In this document: piece after piece, positions 32,623 through 45,966 of the stretch
How the letters are laid out: each line of letters starts with the position of its first letter
Numbering within the stretch: position 1 is the first letter of the stretch
Assembly (NCBI GenBank): GCA_963930645.1
Contig: OZ005660.1
Location: 243,912,836-243,976,835, forward strand
Source: Salticus scenicus
Lineage: Eukaryota; Arthropoda; Arachnida; Araneae; Salticidae
Direction: 5' to 3'
Length of the DNA stretch: 64,000 bases
Notes under the pieces: generated by a model
Told to the model about the DNA's origin: nothing
Databases searched by the model: none
What the model saw: only the letters and a program-made list of their open reading frames with translations
Program-made: the position numbers and the translations under genes

Positions 32623-32663
<41 letters not shown>

Positions 32664-33934
32664 CTTTTGGATTTTCTAAAAAAATGTTGAACAAAATAGT
32701 GCATAACTTCAGACATGCGAAGAACATTAAAAATTCACATTTTCCACTATCGATTTAATTCAGAGTGCAATCAGGGAACCAACCACAAGTTGTTGAAGAA
32801 GAGTGCACATACTTTAGATCACCCTGTATCATAAAAAGCTACAAATAACTTTTAACTTTAACACATTGTTGTGCATACAATGTACAATATTTGTTTGTTT
32901 TGATGGGAAAATTGTGCGATTATTTAAGCAGATATAATTTATTTTCAAAAGTTAATTTTTTTAAACCTTTTTTTGCTTATAACTAGAACGGATTTCCATC
33001 AACATTTACAGAAAATTTGATAAAACATTAGAGAAACATCATTTTGAAACAGTTTTCCCACGTGTAATATTCACTGAGGTATGAGCATTTATATTTTAAA
33101 TTAGTAAATATTGATTTACTATGCATGTGTGTGAGATAGAAAAAATTTTATTGCATTGGTTGAAATCTAGATATATTGAGCAACTTTTAAGATTTGTGAG
33201 TTCATAAATGGATTTTTCTTTGTATGTATGTGTGTATATATATTTTTTTCATTGAGAAATAAATATTTGCTTACATTACTTTTGCTTTATGGTAAAGATT
33301 TATTGTTTCATTTATGATTATTAAATGTGATATTCTCATAAATGTGCCAGATTGATACCATTTCAAGATTCTAGAAATGAATCTATCTATAATCAAAAGG
33401 TAAAAGTATTGCTTTATAAAGGGAAAAAAAAAAAAAATATATATATTGTTCTCAAGTATTTATAAATATGTATGCATATAATAAAACTGAAACACGTGTA
33501 AATTAATATATTATGTAAGTTTGCATAATGTCTGAGTAATAAATGTGTGTATGTAATTGTAATATATATTTTTATTTTCAGTATCTTTGTCTAGATTTAA
33601 TAGTATTGAAATATGTTTGATATAATGAAAAATGAGTTATGTACTATATAAATATTAAAATTGTGTAATATATAGCAGTGACATATTAAGAAATATAGAA
33701 TTCAAGAAAGATAACTTGTATCTTACGGAAATATAAATAGTCAGGGCTGCTAGCCATTTAAACATGGTTTGCAAGAAGCATTGGTTATATATTGTGGGGA
33801 CATTAAACTTACATAAGTACAATTAATTATTTGATTTTTTTTTTTTTTTTTTAAATATTGTACAGTGTTCCTATCGGGGATAAAACTTGGTGCAAATTTC
33901 TCATACTTGCTGAGGAACAAAGTGAGATTTCTCA

Positions 33935-33965
<31 letters not shown>

Positions 33966-34689
33966 TATAATTCTTCATTATATTTAATTGCTTAAATCTG
34001 TCTTTTTTTTTTTTTTTTTTTTTTTTTTTTGAAACTGCTGTTCAATGGAATAGGCAATTATTGCACTAAAATTTGATAAAACTTATTTTTTTGCCTAAAA
34101 GTTTTTTTTCTTTTTCTTTTTTTTTCTTTCTCGTGTTTCATTGTAGAAATGTAATGGTTTTTATTTTTGCAGTTGACAAGCAAAATGAGTAATTTTCAAT
34201 ACTAAAATTTTTTGAAAACTTCTAAAATTTGTGAAGTGTATTTAAATTTGTTGAATTTTGTAAAAGTTCTTTAATTTCAAGATTGTTCAATTTTCTGAAT
34301 AACCTGTTTTCATCCCCCCCCCCGTAATAATAATTGGTCTCAGAAGAGTGCACACATTTCACTCAGTGTTAAAAATCGGAGAGTAAATAAATAAATGAAA
34401 GCAAGATTCTCCCACCCTAATTGGAACCTTTCTGTATGCCTTGTTTTATTAAAAAACATTTGTTTACATTTTGAAAATAATTTGCTATGTTGACAGTTTT
34501 ATCTTTTTTAATATGTTAAATTCATAGTGCAAAAAATTTACATCTAATTATTTAAAAAATAAATAAAAGTAAACATGATTTTTAAGTTTTTTTTTTAATT
34601 TTTTTTTTTTTTTTTTTTTTTATCATTTGTAACATCTTTTCTGAAGTCTTTATTAAAATCTGCTTAGGCTAATCTCAATTCTCGGTAAA

Positions 34690-34722
<33 letters not shown>

Positions 34723-34915
34723 AATTTAAATTGAATTTTGTAATGCAGTTGTAGATAGTTTTTGAGTCTTAGAAGAAAGAATGAAATTAATCTTGATGCC
34801 TCTGGGGAAAGTGATGAAAGTTCTCACAGTGAACTATTTTAAAGGGAAATGAATTTTGATTTTTCATTATGAGCATCTGGTTGTTTAAATTCCACCAAAA
34901 TGCATTTGTAAAATA
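29223..34915. other. long AT-rich non-coding region
   Basis: No gene recognised on either strand over 5.7 kb. Seen: long T-runs at about 32625-32659, 33837-33851 and 34003-34030, T-rich tracts near 34590-34621 and 34690-34718, a (TA)n at 33941-33969, a C-run at 34314-34323, and decayed repeat fragments such as 31715-31790. Introns or 3' untranslated sequence of a host gene cannot be excluded. Confidence 0.55.
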
Positions 34916-34923
34916 TTTCTTGT

Positions 34924-35100
34924 CAGTGGCGGATCCAGAACTTGACTTTTGGGGGGGGGGTGGCTAAGATTTTTCAAAGTGTTATTCTAGACCGATAAAA
35001 AATTTACAATTCCAATATTCAATACTGAAGGTCAGTATTTTTTTTTTTGGGGGGGGGGGGCTTCAGCCCCCTAGCCCCCCCCCCCTTAAATCCGCCACTG
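34924..35100. mobile_element. hAT-type MITE (CAGTGGCGGATC family), copy 1
   Basis: Perfect 8-bp target duplication TTTCTTGT (34916-34923, 35101-35108). Termini CAGTGGCGGATCC and CCGCCACTG are inverted. Inside are opposed G-runs and C-runs, so transcripts could fold into a GC hairpin. 177 bp, non-coding. Confidence 0.92.
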
Positions 35101-35109
35101 TTTCTTGTG

Positions 35110-37000
35110 GTAAGCAATATTAATATTTCTTTCTGAATTTTAACTGGTTGGTAGCAATGTTCAAAAACTTACTCAAAAGTACATAAATTTTAGCAGAACC
35201 CGGCAATTTTGGCAGAAACAATTTTGGCAGAAACACCGCTACACGGTGACATAGTCGCGGACACAGAAAAACGGCTTGTGGACAGTTTTTTGTCCGCACT
35301 GATAAAAAAATTTGGCTGCAACTTTCTAATAACAATCCACTTAAAATTTCTATATCAAAACTAAAACTAATACTTTTATTATTTATAATTATTTATATTG
35401 TGTCAAACATTGCTGTAAAATATATAATTGAATGAGATAAATTGAATGAATACACACAATTGTTTATACTATATTGTTCTGCAGTAAAATTGTATTCGTG
35501 TATTGTTGCACGAGATCTCCACTGATGTTAAGCCCCCCCCCCCCGTTCCCCCAATCAGCTTTCAGGCTTTTTGAGTGTAAGCCATTTTCACCCCTGATTA
35601 TACGCAAATTTTGCAGGCAGGTTATGAAATTTTAAAAGCCTGTTGCAGACAGCTACAAAACTTTCTGCCACTGGGAATTTTAGAAAGTATGAAAAAAGTG
35701 GATTCTTGTAAAAACCTAAACATTTCTGCTGTTACTATCTTCCTTATATATAAAATGTTTAGGCTATTTAATATATTTAAATGTTGTAGAAAAAAGTTTT
35801 TTGATTGACATTATACACTGTGTGCTAGTTTCTTTTGTTAATTTACTTAGGTAAACTATAGTTCCCTCCCCCCTTCCTTTCACTTTCCTATCCATATCCG
35901 AATCAAAGGATTCCAGACAAATTGAATTAACGATAAAATTTCCCCTAACAACAATTAAAGAAACTTAAAAAAAAAAAAAAAAAAAAAAAAATGTGAAATA
36001 ATCATATTTAATATATCTTCCATTGTTTAATTAATGCATAGTTTTCAATTTGTTGCAATTGTTTAACAAGTGCATATTTTTCTTATTTAGATGAGAAAAT
36101 TAAGAAGATTAGATGGAACTATGTTCCAAAACCATACGTGACGTATTATGAGATATCTATTTACCGAAGATGTAGCTGGATTGGGGCCAATGAAAAAATA
36201 AAGTTTTCTAATCGAAAGATCTGTTGTATTATAGTAGGTTAGTGAAATGTTTCAAATTCTCAATTGTGCTTTATCTCAGGGTTAGCAAGGTTTCGGACAC
36301 TATGGTGGTATAAACCATGGTTTTTACCATACTGTCCAAAACCCTACTGTTTTAAACTGTCTAAAACTATACTTTTGAATAGAATTATATTTTATCAAAA
36401 TTACTCAAATAGTATTTGAAAAATTTATAAAGTATTATAATAGTAATAATTATTATTATTACGATTTGTGATATGTTTCAAGGAAGTATTGATGTCATTC
36501 AAAATTCAAGGGCTGAAATAATGTAGACAGTAGAAAAAAAAAAAAATTTTAATCATTAGAATGCATTAAGTTTGTCCTTCTTGGGTAAATTAAAGTAAAA
36601 TTAGGAACATTGGTAAAGTTAATGTGTGAATTGTTCTTTATAAGATACTATTTAAGATTACTAAATTAAAACTATTGGATAGTTCCTATTTTGGCAGTAA
36701 TTATTGAGATATGCCAAAATAATTAAGTTTTTCATTGATATTTATTTGTTATCCATTTTAACCCAGCAAATTTTTGTTAAAATACTATTGTTTACATTTT
36801 TTATATATACCATTATTATTGTTAAATTTTATAGGCTAAAATATTTTTAATAAAAGTTGATTTGTTCAAAACTTTTAGTCTTTTACTGTCTAAAACATAT
36901 ATAACATTCAAACAAATGACTGCTTCTAACTGTAGATTCTGTGTTCAATACTAATAGTTTAATTTAGCTCTATGTTAACAATTACAGTCAAACAGCCAGC
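35110..37000. other. non-coding stretch with one short open frame
   Basis: Mostly AT-rich with C-runs near 35532-35542 and an A-run near 35968-35990. An open frame of about 49 codons follows a splice-acceptor-like site at 36089-36090, but nothing confirms it as an exon. Confidence 0.4.
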
Positions 37001-37020
37001 GAAGCAACATTAAAAACAAG

Positions 37021-37062
37021 GCTGTGGCTATTGCTACGGCATCCGTAACAATATTATTGTTA
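37021..37062. repeat. palindromic repeat, left member of a distant inverted pair
   Basis: CTATTGCTACGGC, then a self-complementary core CCGTAACAATATTATTGTTACGG. The same ~42 bp occurs inverted at 50081-50123. Near it is the short palindrome ACTGCGCTTGCGCAGT (37069-37084). Confidence 0.7.
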
Positions 37063-37099
37063 CGGCAGTCTGACTGCGCTTGCGCAGTGAGACTGCCGG

Positions 37100-39140
37100 A
37101 GAATTTTTAAGAATGATTCTTTATTTGAATGATTCTTGTATCCGGCAGTCTATTTGTTTACTTTTTTCAGCCATGTTTTTTCTTCGATAGCCCAGAATAA
37201 CGCTACCTGTGTTTGTCGCATTAATAATCTTGGACTATATTGATCCTTGTACAAATAAAAAAGCAATGAACGGTTATTGTTAATATTTAAATCTTTATCA
37301 AATACATTTTTATGAAATTTATCGAGTGTCAGTTAAAGACGATGAAAAAAATTGCACTTAAGATTAACATTCCTTTTTTAATAAATTGTCTTTAGAAAGC
37401 TGTACATATTTTACTTATGTACCGATGTGTATTTTAAATTATCTTTTTTTATACATGTAATTAAAATTAGAATTTACTGTCAGTTTTTTTTCCCCTCAGG
37501 TACAATTTCCGTAATTACTTTCTGTTCAATTAAAATTAGTTTTAAGTTTATACTCACTTTGTCTTTCTGTCTCGTTACATAGTTTATCATGTCTTGTTTA
37601 CTAGGTATTAAAACTTTATATTTTACCCGTATTGAAAACCAAAACTACCGTAACGGATCGTAAATCTTTATCAACATTAAATCTACAAAAATATAATAAA
37701 TTATTCTGCTGTCAAATGTGTACTTCATTAATAACTATAAATTAGTAAGCTTTTCACATTCTTTTCTTTTTCAAGTTTGCAAACAATCATATATGCTTAT
37801 GTGTGCAAGCATTATTATTGAAAAGTTTTAAATCATTACAAAATTGATATTTATTAATAATTTAGATGATTTTAATGTCATACACACTAAAATATATTTT
37901 TAAAAATATATTTTTAATGAGCTCATGTTTAGTCTTCAGTAACATTAATAACTTAAATCTGTTATGTCATATTCTTAATAAAAGAAAAATAGTTTTTGTA
38001 TACTTCTCTTTTTCATCATCCCCATGGGATTACTAAAAATTTTCATAATAGCTTTATCATATTAGTACTAGTACCTTGACAGTACATTTTTTTATAACAG
38101 CCCTATAGTATCGTTATGAAAAAAGTACCCCCTTCCCCCTTTTTTTTTTTTTTAGTAAGCCTAAATTATATAATTCTTTTTACCACATAAAATCATTTAT
38201 TTCTGCCAAAATAATAATTATGTATATATATTTAAAATATTAAATATGTGAGGTGAAAATATTCTTGATAACAGGAATATCCTTATGAAACTAACATTTA
38301 GAAAATAAGTGAGAATATCCTTTTTTCTTTTAGATAAAATGAAAAACACGTTTAAACCTTGCATGTGAAATATAACTCATTCATTGTTCTCAAAAAGCGT
38401 ATATTTAGCTTTATTCCCCATATTCTTTTTTCTTTGTAGGAAGAGGGGATATTTTCAATGAAATACAGTTTTAAGATATTTTATTCAAACAAAAAAGTAC
38501 TTAAGCTTTTTATTTTCATTTTATTTGCTCAGTAACAAGAACATTTAAAACTCATAAATGGTTATTAAATGTTTTAGGAAAACCAGAATATCAAAGATTA
38601 AAGATATTAGGTTTAGAAAGCAAGCTTAAAAGCTATCAAGCAAAAAACTTTGAATAAAACACTATAAATTGTGCATCATCGCTTTGTTTGCGGCACTCGT
38701 GCCAACTTAATTGTTTTCGGTTTTTTGCAGTTTATAGTGTTTATTCAGTTTTTCACTTATTACTTTTCAACAGTTCTCTGGTGTATTTTTTATTATTTTA
38801 AGATTAAAAGAAAAGCTAATGAAAAGTATTAAAAAAAAGAGAAAATTCAAATTTTATTAAGAATAAGCTGTTTATTAAAAGCTAGTTTATTTTTTTTTAA
38901 TATTGATTTAACGACAGATTTTGGCTTAGGCCCGTGCCTAGGGGCGCCTAAATTTTAAAGATAATTAAAATTTGAACAGTAGTGGCAGTTAAATTTGAAG
39001 GACAACCAGTATTTAATAGGAATGAGAAACATTTTTAATTAATTGTTTTTATATTTTGCCAATTATACAACACTTGATCAATCCCTGTTTAACACGTTAC
39101 AGATTTTTAGATAGTGGTTTGAAATATACGAATAGATAGT
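37100..39140. other. AT-rich non-coding stretch
   Basis: No gene recognised. A TTAGGCCCGTGCCTAGGGGC block near 38926-38945 resembles a decayed transposon end. Confidence 0.45.
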
Positions 39141-39142
39141 GT

Positions 39143-39296
39143 TATTGAAAATTGATTTTTCCAACTGAGTGAAAATAATGCCCAGATCTTTGACTTACAC
39201 GGTCTAAGATCTTTGACCATGTAAGTCAAAGATCTGGGGTTCGACTCCTGGTCCTGCCATTATTTTCACTGAGCTGGAAAAATGAATTTTCTCAAT
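39143..39296. repeat. foldback with a tRNA-like B box in one arm
   Basis: Left and right arms match inverted through CCAGATCTTTGACTTAC and GAGTGAAAATAATG. Only the right arm contains an extra segment of about 20 bp that holds GGTTCGACTCC (39238-39248), a perfect pol III B box. No A box was found, so this is not a tRNA gene. Confidence 0.75.
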
Positions 39297-39730
39297 GTAT
39301 GATTTTCTTCCCAATCTGTTGATTGTGTGATATTAATAAAAAAAGATAGTGTTATATTTGAACGGTTGATCCTCTGGACTAAGCAGCGGCAATATGTAGC
39401 TAGGGATGCTGCTGTTTTCTTATGGCAATTAAGCGTCCAGCAATGGATTATGCTTAGATCCAAGTAGAGTGTGGTAATTTTTTTTAAGCTTATTTAATTC
39501 TTAAAAATGATTTAATTTTGAACACAAATCCAAACATTAAGAGCAATCGAATAGATTTTCAGTCAATAATACAAATTTCAAAGCATGATCTGCTCTCTCT
39601 GTCATGAGTCAAACATGTTATGATTTGATGAGAGAAATTATTTTCTGAAAATAAATAAGTATGCAATGATTTAAATATAAAATATCGAACAAGAAGCTGT
39701 AAAGAAACTATTTTTAAACAAATTAACCTA

Positions 39731-39848
39731 CACTGTAAAAAAATAACTATTACCAGCTGCAAGAAACTCTCTCTGATTGGAGAAAATAATTATTTTCTCC
39801 AATCACAGAGAGTTTCTTGCAGCTGGTAATAGTTATTTTTTTACAGTG
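39731..39848. mobile_element. near-perfect hairpin MITE
   Basis: 118 bp flanked by TA (39729-39730, 39849-39850). Two 59-bp arms are reverse complements with one mismatch, without spacer, starting CACTGTAAAAAAATAACTA. The TA duplication suggests mobilisation by a Tc1/mariner-type transposase. Confidence 0.92.
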
Positions 39849-39849
39849 T

Positions 39850-41690
39850 ATCTACTTATGAATCAAAATAATTTCAATTTTGATTAATAAAAATATAAAA
39901 AGAAAGTTAGTCAGTTCTTAAGTGATTAAATAAAAAGTTAAATTCTGCTTATTAACATTTTTTGTAGGAGAAACCAAATAAAGTAATTGATTTTTTTCAT
40001 GATCAGATATGATTATTTATTTTTTACTTATGTAATGATTATTATATAAAGATTGCTTAGAGATTGATATATCTAAGAAAAATATTTCTCCTTTAGCTGT
40101 ATCATATTTATTGCTATTATTACTATTACAAATGCATAATATACTTCAAAACATGGGAGGGGGAGGGTGCCATATCGAAATGGGTGTAGGGTACAATCTA
40201 ACTCAAATCCGCCGCTTCTCATTGTATTGTTATTTATTGCTGCAATCATATTGTAAATAAGCTGCTATTGTTAGTATAAATATCAACAAATGCAGGGGTG
40301 AAACTTTTCAGGGGCTGCCCCTGAATTCAGGGTTTTTAAAATTTTTGCTGCTTCTGAATTTTATGTTAAATTATTTTGTTTTTATAGAAATTTGTCATTT
40401 TGATTGTTTGCCTTAAAATGCATTAAGAACCCTTTAAATATTATTTATTACAGGTAGATATATAATATACCATTATTAAATCCCCCCCATCTGCATGCAA
40501 ATAGCAGATTTCAGGGTTTTTGCATATTAGGTAGTTTTACCCCTACAAATGTCCATTTTGACGCCCCCCTCCCCCTTCAACCTTTCAGCAGAAAGTTTTG
40601 AAAAAATAAAAACATATATAAATTGATCTCAAACATCTAAAATATTTTTTTTTTTTAACAAAAGCAAATGATGGCATGTTAATAATCAATCATTCAAAAA
40701 ATAAAAAGGTGTAACTTAATTTTTTTCTTTTTTTTTAAATCTTAGGACTCTAAAAAAAAATGTGAAAATGATAATATGTAAACATAGTTCATAATTCGGA
40801 CGTCAAAATGTACATTTATGTGTATCAAACATTGCGTACATTAAAATGTACAGGTACAATGTACATTAAAACTAATCACGGATGCATAAAGTATTCAAAT
40901 TGTATAAGAAAAAACTAATTTTCTGATGTTCGTACTAGTAATTGATATTTATACTAACAAAGAAAATTTATGTATTAATTTAAACATCAATAAGTTAAGT
41001 AACTAATATTTAATGAAAAATAAAAAATGATTTATAAAGCACGGGAAAATTTGTTTCCATAATTATGCATTACTTAATGAATTTTTTTAAATTCCGTTTT
41101 CACATTCAGAAAAAATCACAAACAATAAATTAGTATTTGTTTTGCAAAAATTTATTTTTTAAACTTTTAACATTTTATTTTGCAGTTAAAAAATGCAAAT
41201 GATATACTTGGTTACTTTTTTATATTTAAACTCAAAATATTAAAAGAACCAATTTAACAGTTGAAAAATTTCTAAATGTCAAAACAAAATTATAATAAAT
41301 TGTATAATCAATAATCCGGAAACAAATTTCAAAGGTTAGGTAGTACTCTTAAGTATTAACCACTTTGCAGGCTGCAGTAATGTGTAGACGACAGCTATAG
41401 TGTGCCTCTGACTAGTTGGTCAAGTGATTAAATGAAGCTTATTTTATTTTAACATGCAAACTTTAATATTGTCTTTCTACTAATTTATATTAATAAAATC
41501 AGACTTTTGTTTGTGAATTTCAGAATAAAAAAATTTGCAATTGCTGTGTCCGTAACTTTATTTTTGTCCAAGTATCACACGAGAAGGGCTAAACTGAATT
41601 GCAGGAGACTTTGCAGGAATTTAGGTCTTAAAGCAACTTAAAATTATATATATCAACTTTTACAACATTTTCTCCCCTTCCAAGGGGGCA
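39850..41690. other. AT-rich non-coding stretch
   Basis: Holds the small element at 40293-40544 and a 41040-41130 segment that recurs inverted near 49045-49125. No gene. Confidence 0.5.
40293..40544. mobile_element. hAT-like MITE (CAGGGGTGAAACT ends)
   Basis: Termini CAGGGGTGAAACT and AGTTTTACCCCT are inverted. The 7-bp repeat ACAAATG flanks it (40286-40292, 40545-40551). A diverged partial copy appears near 49430-49500. Confidence 0.7.
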
Positions 41691-42228
41691 GGAGGCAAAA
41701 ACATGTTTGTAAGCATAACTCAGCTCCAAATTACTTCACGATGAGGAGATTGCACATGGAGAGACTAGATTTGAGGACAAAAAGGAAAAAAACTTTCTAT
41801 GATTTTGAAATTTTTGATTTTTAGGTTGGGGGGGGGGGAGGAAAAAATAAATTTTTGGTGGAAAATTTCACAAATTCCCGATTTTTGAGTAGAACTCTAC
41901 CAAAAATGGTTAACAAAGATGTTGAAAAGAGCCATGTAATTTCCAAATACCCACTTTTGTTTTTTGTAGTTTTTTAGGGATTTGATTTGTGCACAATGCT
42001 AGTGCTTTAGTGCTGAATTTGTCTTGGAAAAACTGTAGGAGCTGAAGTCAAGAATTTCAGTGGGTGGATTATTTATATGTATCTGACATCTATAGTAATG
42101 GAATTTTATGACCCCCCCCCCTTTCTCCCTGGAGAGCAGGAGGCAAAAACACGTCTGTAATTGTAAGCATAAGTCAATTTCACATTACTTCACGGTGAAG
42201 TAATTGCACATGTGGAGAGTATTGAGTA

Positions 42229-44447
42229 CAGAGTCCTGCATCGGGTTGGGTAACCCAATTGTACCTGAACTTGACCCGACCCATGGGTCGGGTTGACAAA
42301 TTTTTTTCTCTTGCGGGTCAGGTTTAGCTTTCTATGAGTCAGGTCGACTTGAGAACACCTTTCAAAAAAAATTTTACAGTTGAAAGCATATATTTGTAGA
42401 CATAATTATAGTTTCTTTAACTGATTTTAGACATGTGTCGGAGCTCCATATTCCTATACACGGATATCCACCCGAAAAAAAAAAATCTGTATAAGCATGA
42501 GAAAAAAATATTCATATGTGTTTTCTTTTCTTAAACAAATCTAAAACTGATCATATGTAGAAATTGTATGAAAATTTTAAAGTACTGTATAAATTTTTAT
42601 TGACTATTGTTAATATATATATATAAGAAATACAGCATGACCTCACTTTTACGCTTTGGAAATTTAAGTTATTTCTCAATTTACATTTTTTTTTTTTAAG
42701 ATATCTTTATTTTCAATGAATTTTAATCCTCACTTGTATGTTAACGAAATTTTCAATTTTCTTCCATTTACATTTGTATATACAGCAAATATAAAGGGAA
42801 TACTTGTCATGATTTAATTTAAAAAAGTAATGTAAAATAAACACATAAAGGAAGCGAATACCATCAAGGCAGATTATATTCTTTATTGTCTTCTTTAGAA
42901 CGAATAAATAATGCACCAGAAAACTGAAACGAGAAGCTAAGTTGGTGATTATGCGAGTTTAAAATGATCAGTGATCCTTAAAAAGCAGATGTTTAACTAC
43001 GAATCACATATATGCTACACAAATTATTATAGTAAAGTAAACATCTACATCGGACATAAGCAATAAAGAATAATAAATCTTTATTTTTTTTCCAGACTAT
43101 AAGTAATAAATAATAAATTATGAACATTTAAATTGAAGTGCATTTTTTATTTTCTTCTATATTCAATAGAAGAAAGTGTTGGATTCATAAAAATTTTCGA
43201 TGGATTTGCATGTTTTGAGAGGTCTAGAACACGATTTTACCATTTATAGAAAATATCTTTCTGTGTGTGTGTGTGACAAAAAGTTTGTGACGACTGTATC
43301 TCCGGAACTACTGTTCAGAATTATATATGAATTTATATGTAGAGGTACCTTGACCTAAATTAGTGCCTATCAATTTTTGTCAACTGATCAACAGGTGGCG
43401 CTGCTATACAGCAATTTCTGAGATTTAAGAGAAGGCTATATCTCAGGTTCTATTGAGTATAATCAAACAAAGCTTGATATGTAAAAAAGGCTATTATGAG
43501 ACATGATGATTCAATTTGAATTCTTATTGGCCAACAGGTGGCACTGCTGCACGGTGATTTCAGCAGTTTAGGCAAAGACTATATCTCAGGAACTACTGCA
43601 TAAAATTGCATATAAATTTATATGTAGATGCACCTTGACCTAAATTAGTATCTCAACTGTTGGTGTCAACCGCTCAACAGGTGGTGCTGCTATACCACAA
43701 TATTTGCAATTTAATGGGAGGCTATATCTCAGGTTCTATTGTGTATAATCGAACAAAACTTGATATGTGAGAAAGCCATAAGGAGACATAATGTTGAATC
43801 AATCTGTATGCTAATTGGCCAATAGGTGGAGCTGCTATGCTGCAATATCCCTCGATAATGGGAAGGCTATATCTCAACTTCTATAGCATATAACTCTACG
43901 AAACCTGATATGTGAGATAACCATTATAAAAACGTACTTTTTAAGATGCTATTTATAGGCAATAAAACTGTCACTTTGGATATTTAGTGTTAGTTGTCTC
44001 TAAGATGAAAATCGTTTGCATTCATCCTGTTAGATAATCTTAAAAAATAATATTTTTAATAAATTATTTGCACTTAGTAAAATATAGGAAAGTATAGAAG
44101 AAAGTCTTGTGGTGGCCAAAACACACTAGTTTACTCTTGAATTTCACAACTCACATAAATGGTTAAAAATCATTATTGATCCTTTTTTCAGTTTTAAATT
44201 AAACAATTAGTAATTACATTTCAAATTCTTTTTAAAATAATTTACCAACTGTATGACAAGGAAAACTTACCTTATTTTATAATTTAAAAAAGTTTTGCAT
44301 GATTTTTAGATGAAAAAGTAATTTTCATTTAGTTCTCGGGTTTCGGGTCAGGTGCAGGTTGATGAAAAATTTTTAGTCGGGTTCAGGTCGGTTTTCGGGT
44401 TGATGAAATTTTTTTTGTCGGGTTCGGGTCGGGTGCGCAGGACTCTA
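42229..44447. mobile_element. hAT-like non-autonomous element, 2.2 kb
   Basis: Perfect 8-bp target duplication ATTGAGTA (42221-42228, 44448-44455). Termini AGAGTCCTGC and GCAGGACTCT are inverted; subterminal zones on both sides are dense in GGGTCGGGT-type repeats. The interior contains a copy of another dispersed family (43152-44140). No transposase frame. Confidence 0.85.
43152..44140 (+). repeat. dispersed repeat F, copy 1
   Basis: Starts with a small hairpin ending TAGAAGAAAGTGTTGG and shares ordered blocks with 47254-48860 (AACACGATTT.ACCA, ATCTC.GGAACTACTG, CACCTTGAC). Inside are about four internal units of roughly 170 bp with CAACAGGTGG.GCTGCTATAC and TATATCTCAGG.TCTATTG. Confidence 0.65.
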
Positions 44448-45966
44448 ATTGAGTACAAGAAAGTATTTTCTGTGATTTTGAAATTTTCAATTTTTAAGAG
44501 AGGTAGGGGGAATTTTTGAGTAGAGTTTTACAAAAAAGTGGTACATATTTAAAGAAAACGCATGGCTGTTTTCAGTATATATCTCCAAAAACCCATTCAT
44601 ATTTTTGTGACTTTTGATTTTGAGAGTTGTGTTGCAAGGGGGCAAATTCGTGACCCCCCCTCCCCTTTCAGCGCTACATTTGTCTTGGGAAATCTAGGTA
44701 AGTTGCAGTCATGTATTTTAATGCATAAATAGTTTATATGTATCCAATACCTATTGTAATGAGATTTCCCTCCTTGGGTTCAAGGAGGGGGGGGGGGGGA
44801 GAAAAAAAAGTTTCCAAGTGTAACTTTGCTCCAAATTATCTCAGATTAATTTTAATGTGTGGGTTGGTTATGCATACCCAACATGCACTATAATAGGATT
44901 TTGTGAAATTTCCCCCTTTTAAAAGTTGGAAGGAAATACATTTTCAAGACTAACTCTGTTCCAAATTATCTTAGGAAAGTGATTTTTGGATGTCGATTGG
45001 TTATGCATACCCAATACACACACCACTAAGAGATTTTGTGAAACTACTTTCTACCTCCTCCCATAGGAAGAAGGGGGGGGGGAATAAATAGAAAGTTTTC
45101 AAGGTTAAATCTGCTTCAAATTATTGTAGAACAGTAATTATTTATGTGTGGGTCAGTTATATGTATCCAATATGTAGTATAAAAAGATTTTCCAAAATTC
45201 TCCCCTTTTTCCACACTTTAGGATCAGGACGTGTGCAAAGACACGTTTTTAGCATAACTCTACTCCAAATTATCCGAGGAAAGAGATTTTTTGATGCATC
45301 AATTGGTATGTGTATGCAACACACACTCTAAAGGGATTGGGTTTCGCGAAATCCCCCTTCCCCCCAACACACACACATACTACCACCGTCCGTTGGGGTA
45401 GGCTCAGCAAAAAACACAGTTTCAAGTTTGAATATGCTTCAAATTTTCATGGAATGGCGAATTTTGGCATATGAGTCAGAGATGCTGTTTATGTGCTATA
45501 GTGCGTAAATTACGTGAAAATTTTATTTTGGCGGGTACCAGCGGACACGTAATTTTCGTTCTTGAAAAAAATAATAAATAAATAAACGAAGAAAGAAAAA
45601 AATAAATTTTTAAATATATTTCTTGTTTAAAACTAATATTTTCTTTATATTTTTAAAGCATTCTGCTCTGAAGAAGGAAAAAAGATCTTTTCCTCCTACA
45701 TAATATTAGTTTAAAACAATTTCAAAAAGAGCTGGTTAAAAATTCCTAAAAATTTGTTTTTCATTTACAAAAAAAAAAAAAAAAAAATTATATCTGTATT
45801 GTATAAATTCATTCATGTGGGGACCCATTTTTTGAAAAATTGACCCAGATTTTTTAAACTCATGGGTCCCAAGATTTTGAAAGACTAGCGGCATCACTGT
45901 GAGTATTGATTAAGAATATGCAATATTCTCTCTGATTCAATTTATTGAAAATTCTGATTTTCCCGC

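Larger units (their letters stand above)
41690..45470. repeat. decayed tandem array with poly-G/C blocks
   Basis: Units of roughly 150-400 bp recur with shared order: a C-rich or G-rich tract, an AGCATAACTC or TAACTCTG motif, CTCCAAATTA, a GATTTTTGGATG-like segment, GGTTATGCATACCCAA, then GATTTTGTGAAA. Copies are recognisable near 41690, 42110, 44640, 44800, 44930, 45080 and 45230, and a weak one near 45400. The array is split by the element at 42229-44447. No coding. Confidence 0.65.

Noticed and set aside
38578..38657. Terminal exon candidate after TTTTAG, 26 codons ending in a TAA within AATAAA
   Set aside because: A frame this short is expected by chance in AT-rich DNA and no partner exon was found.
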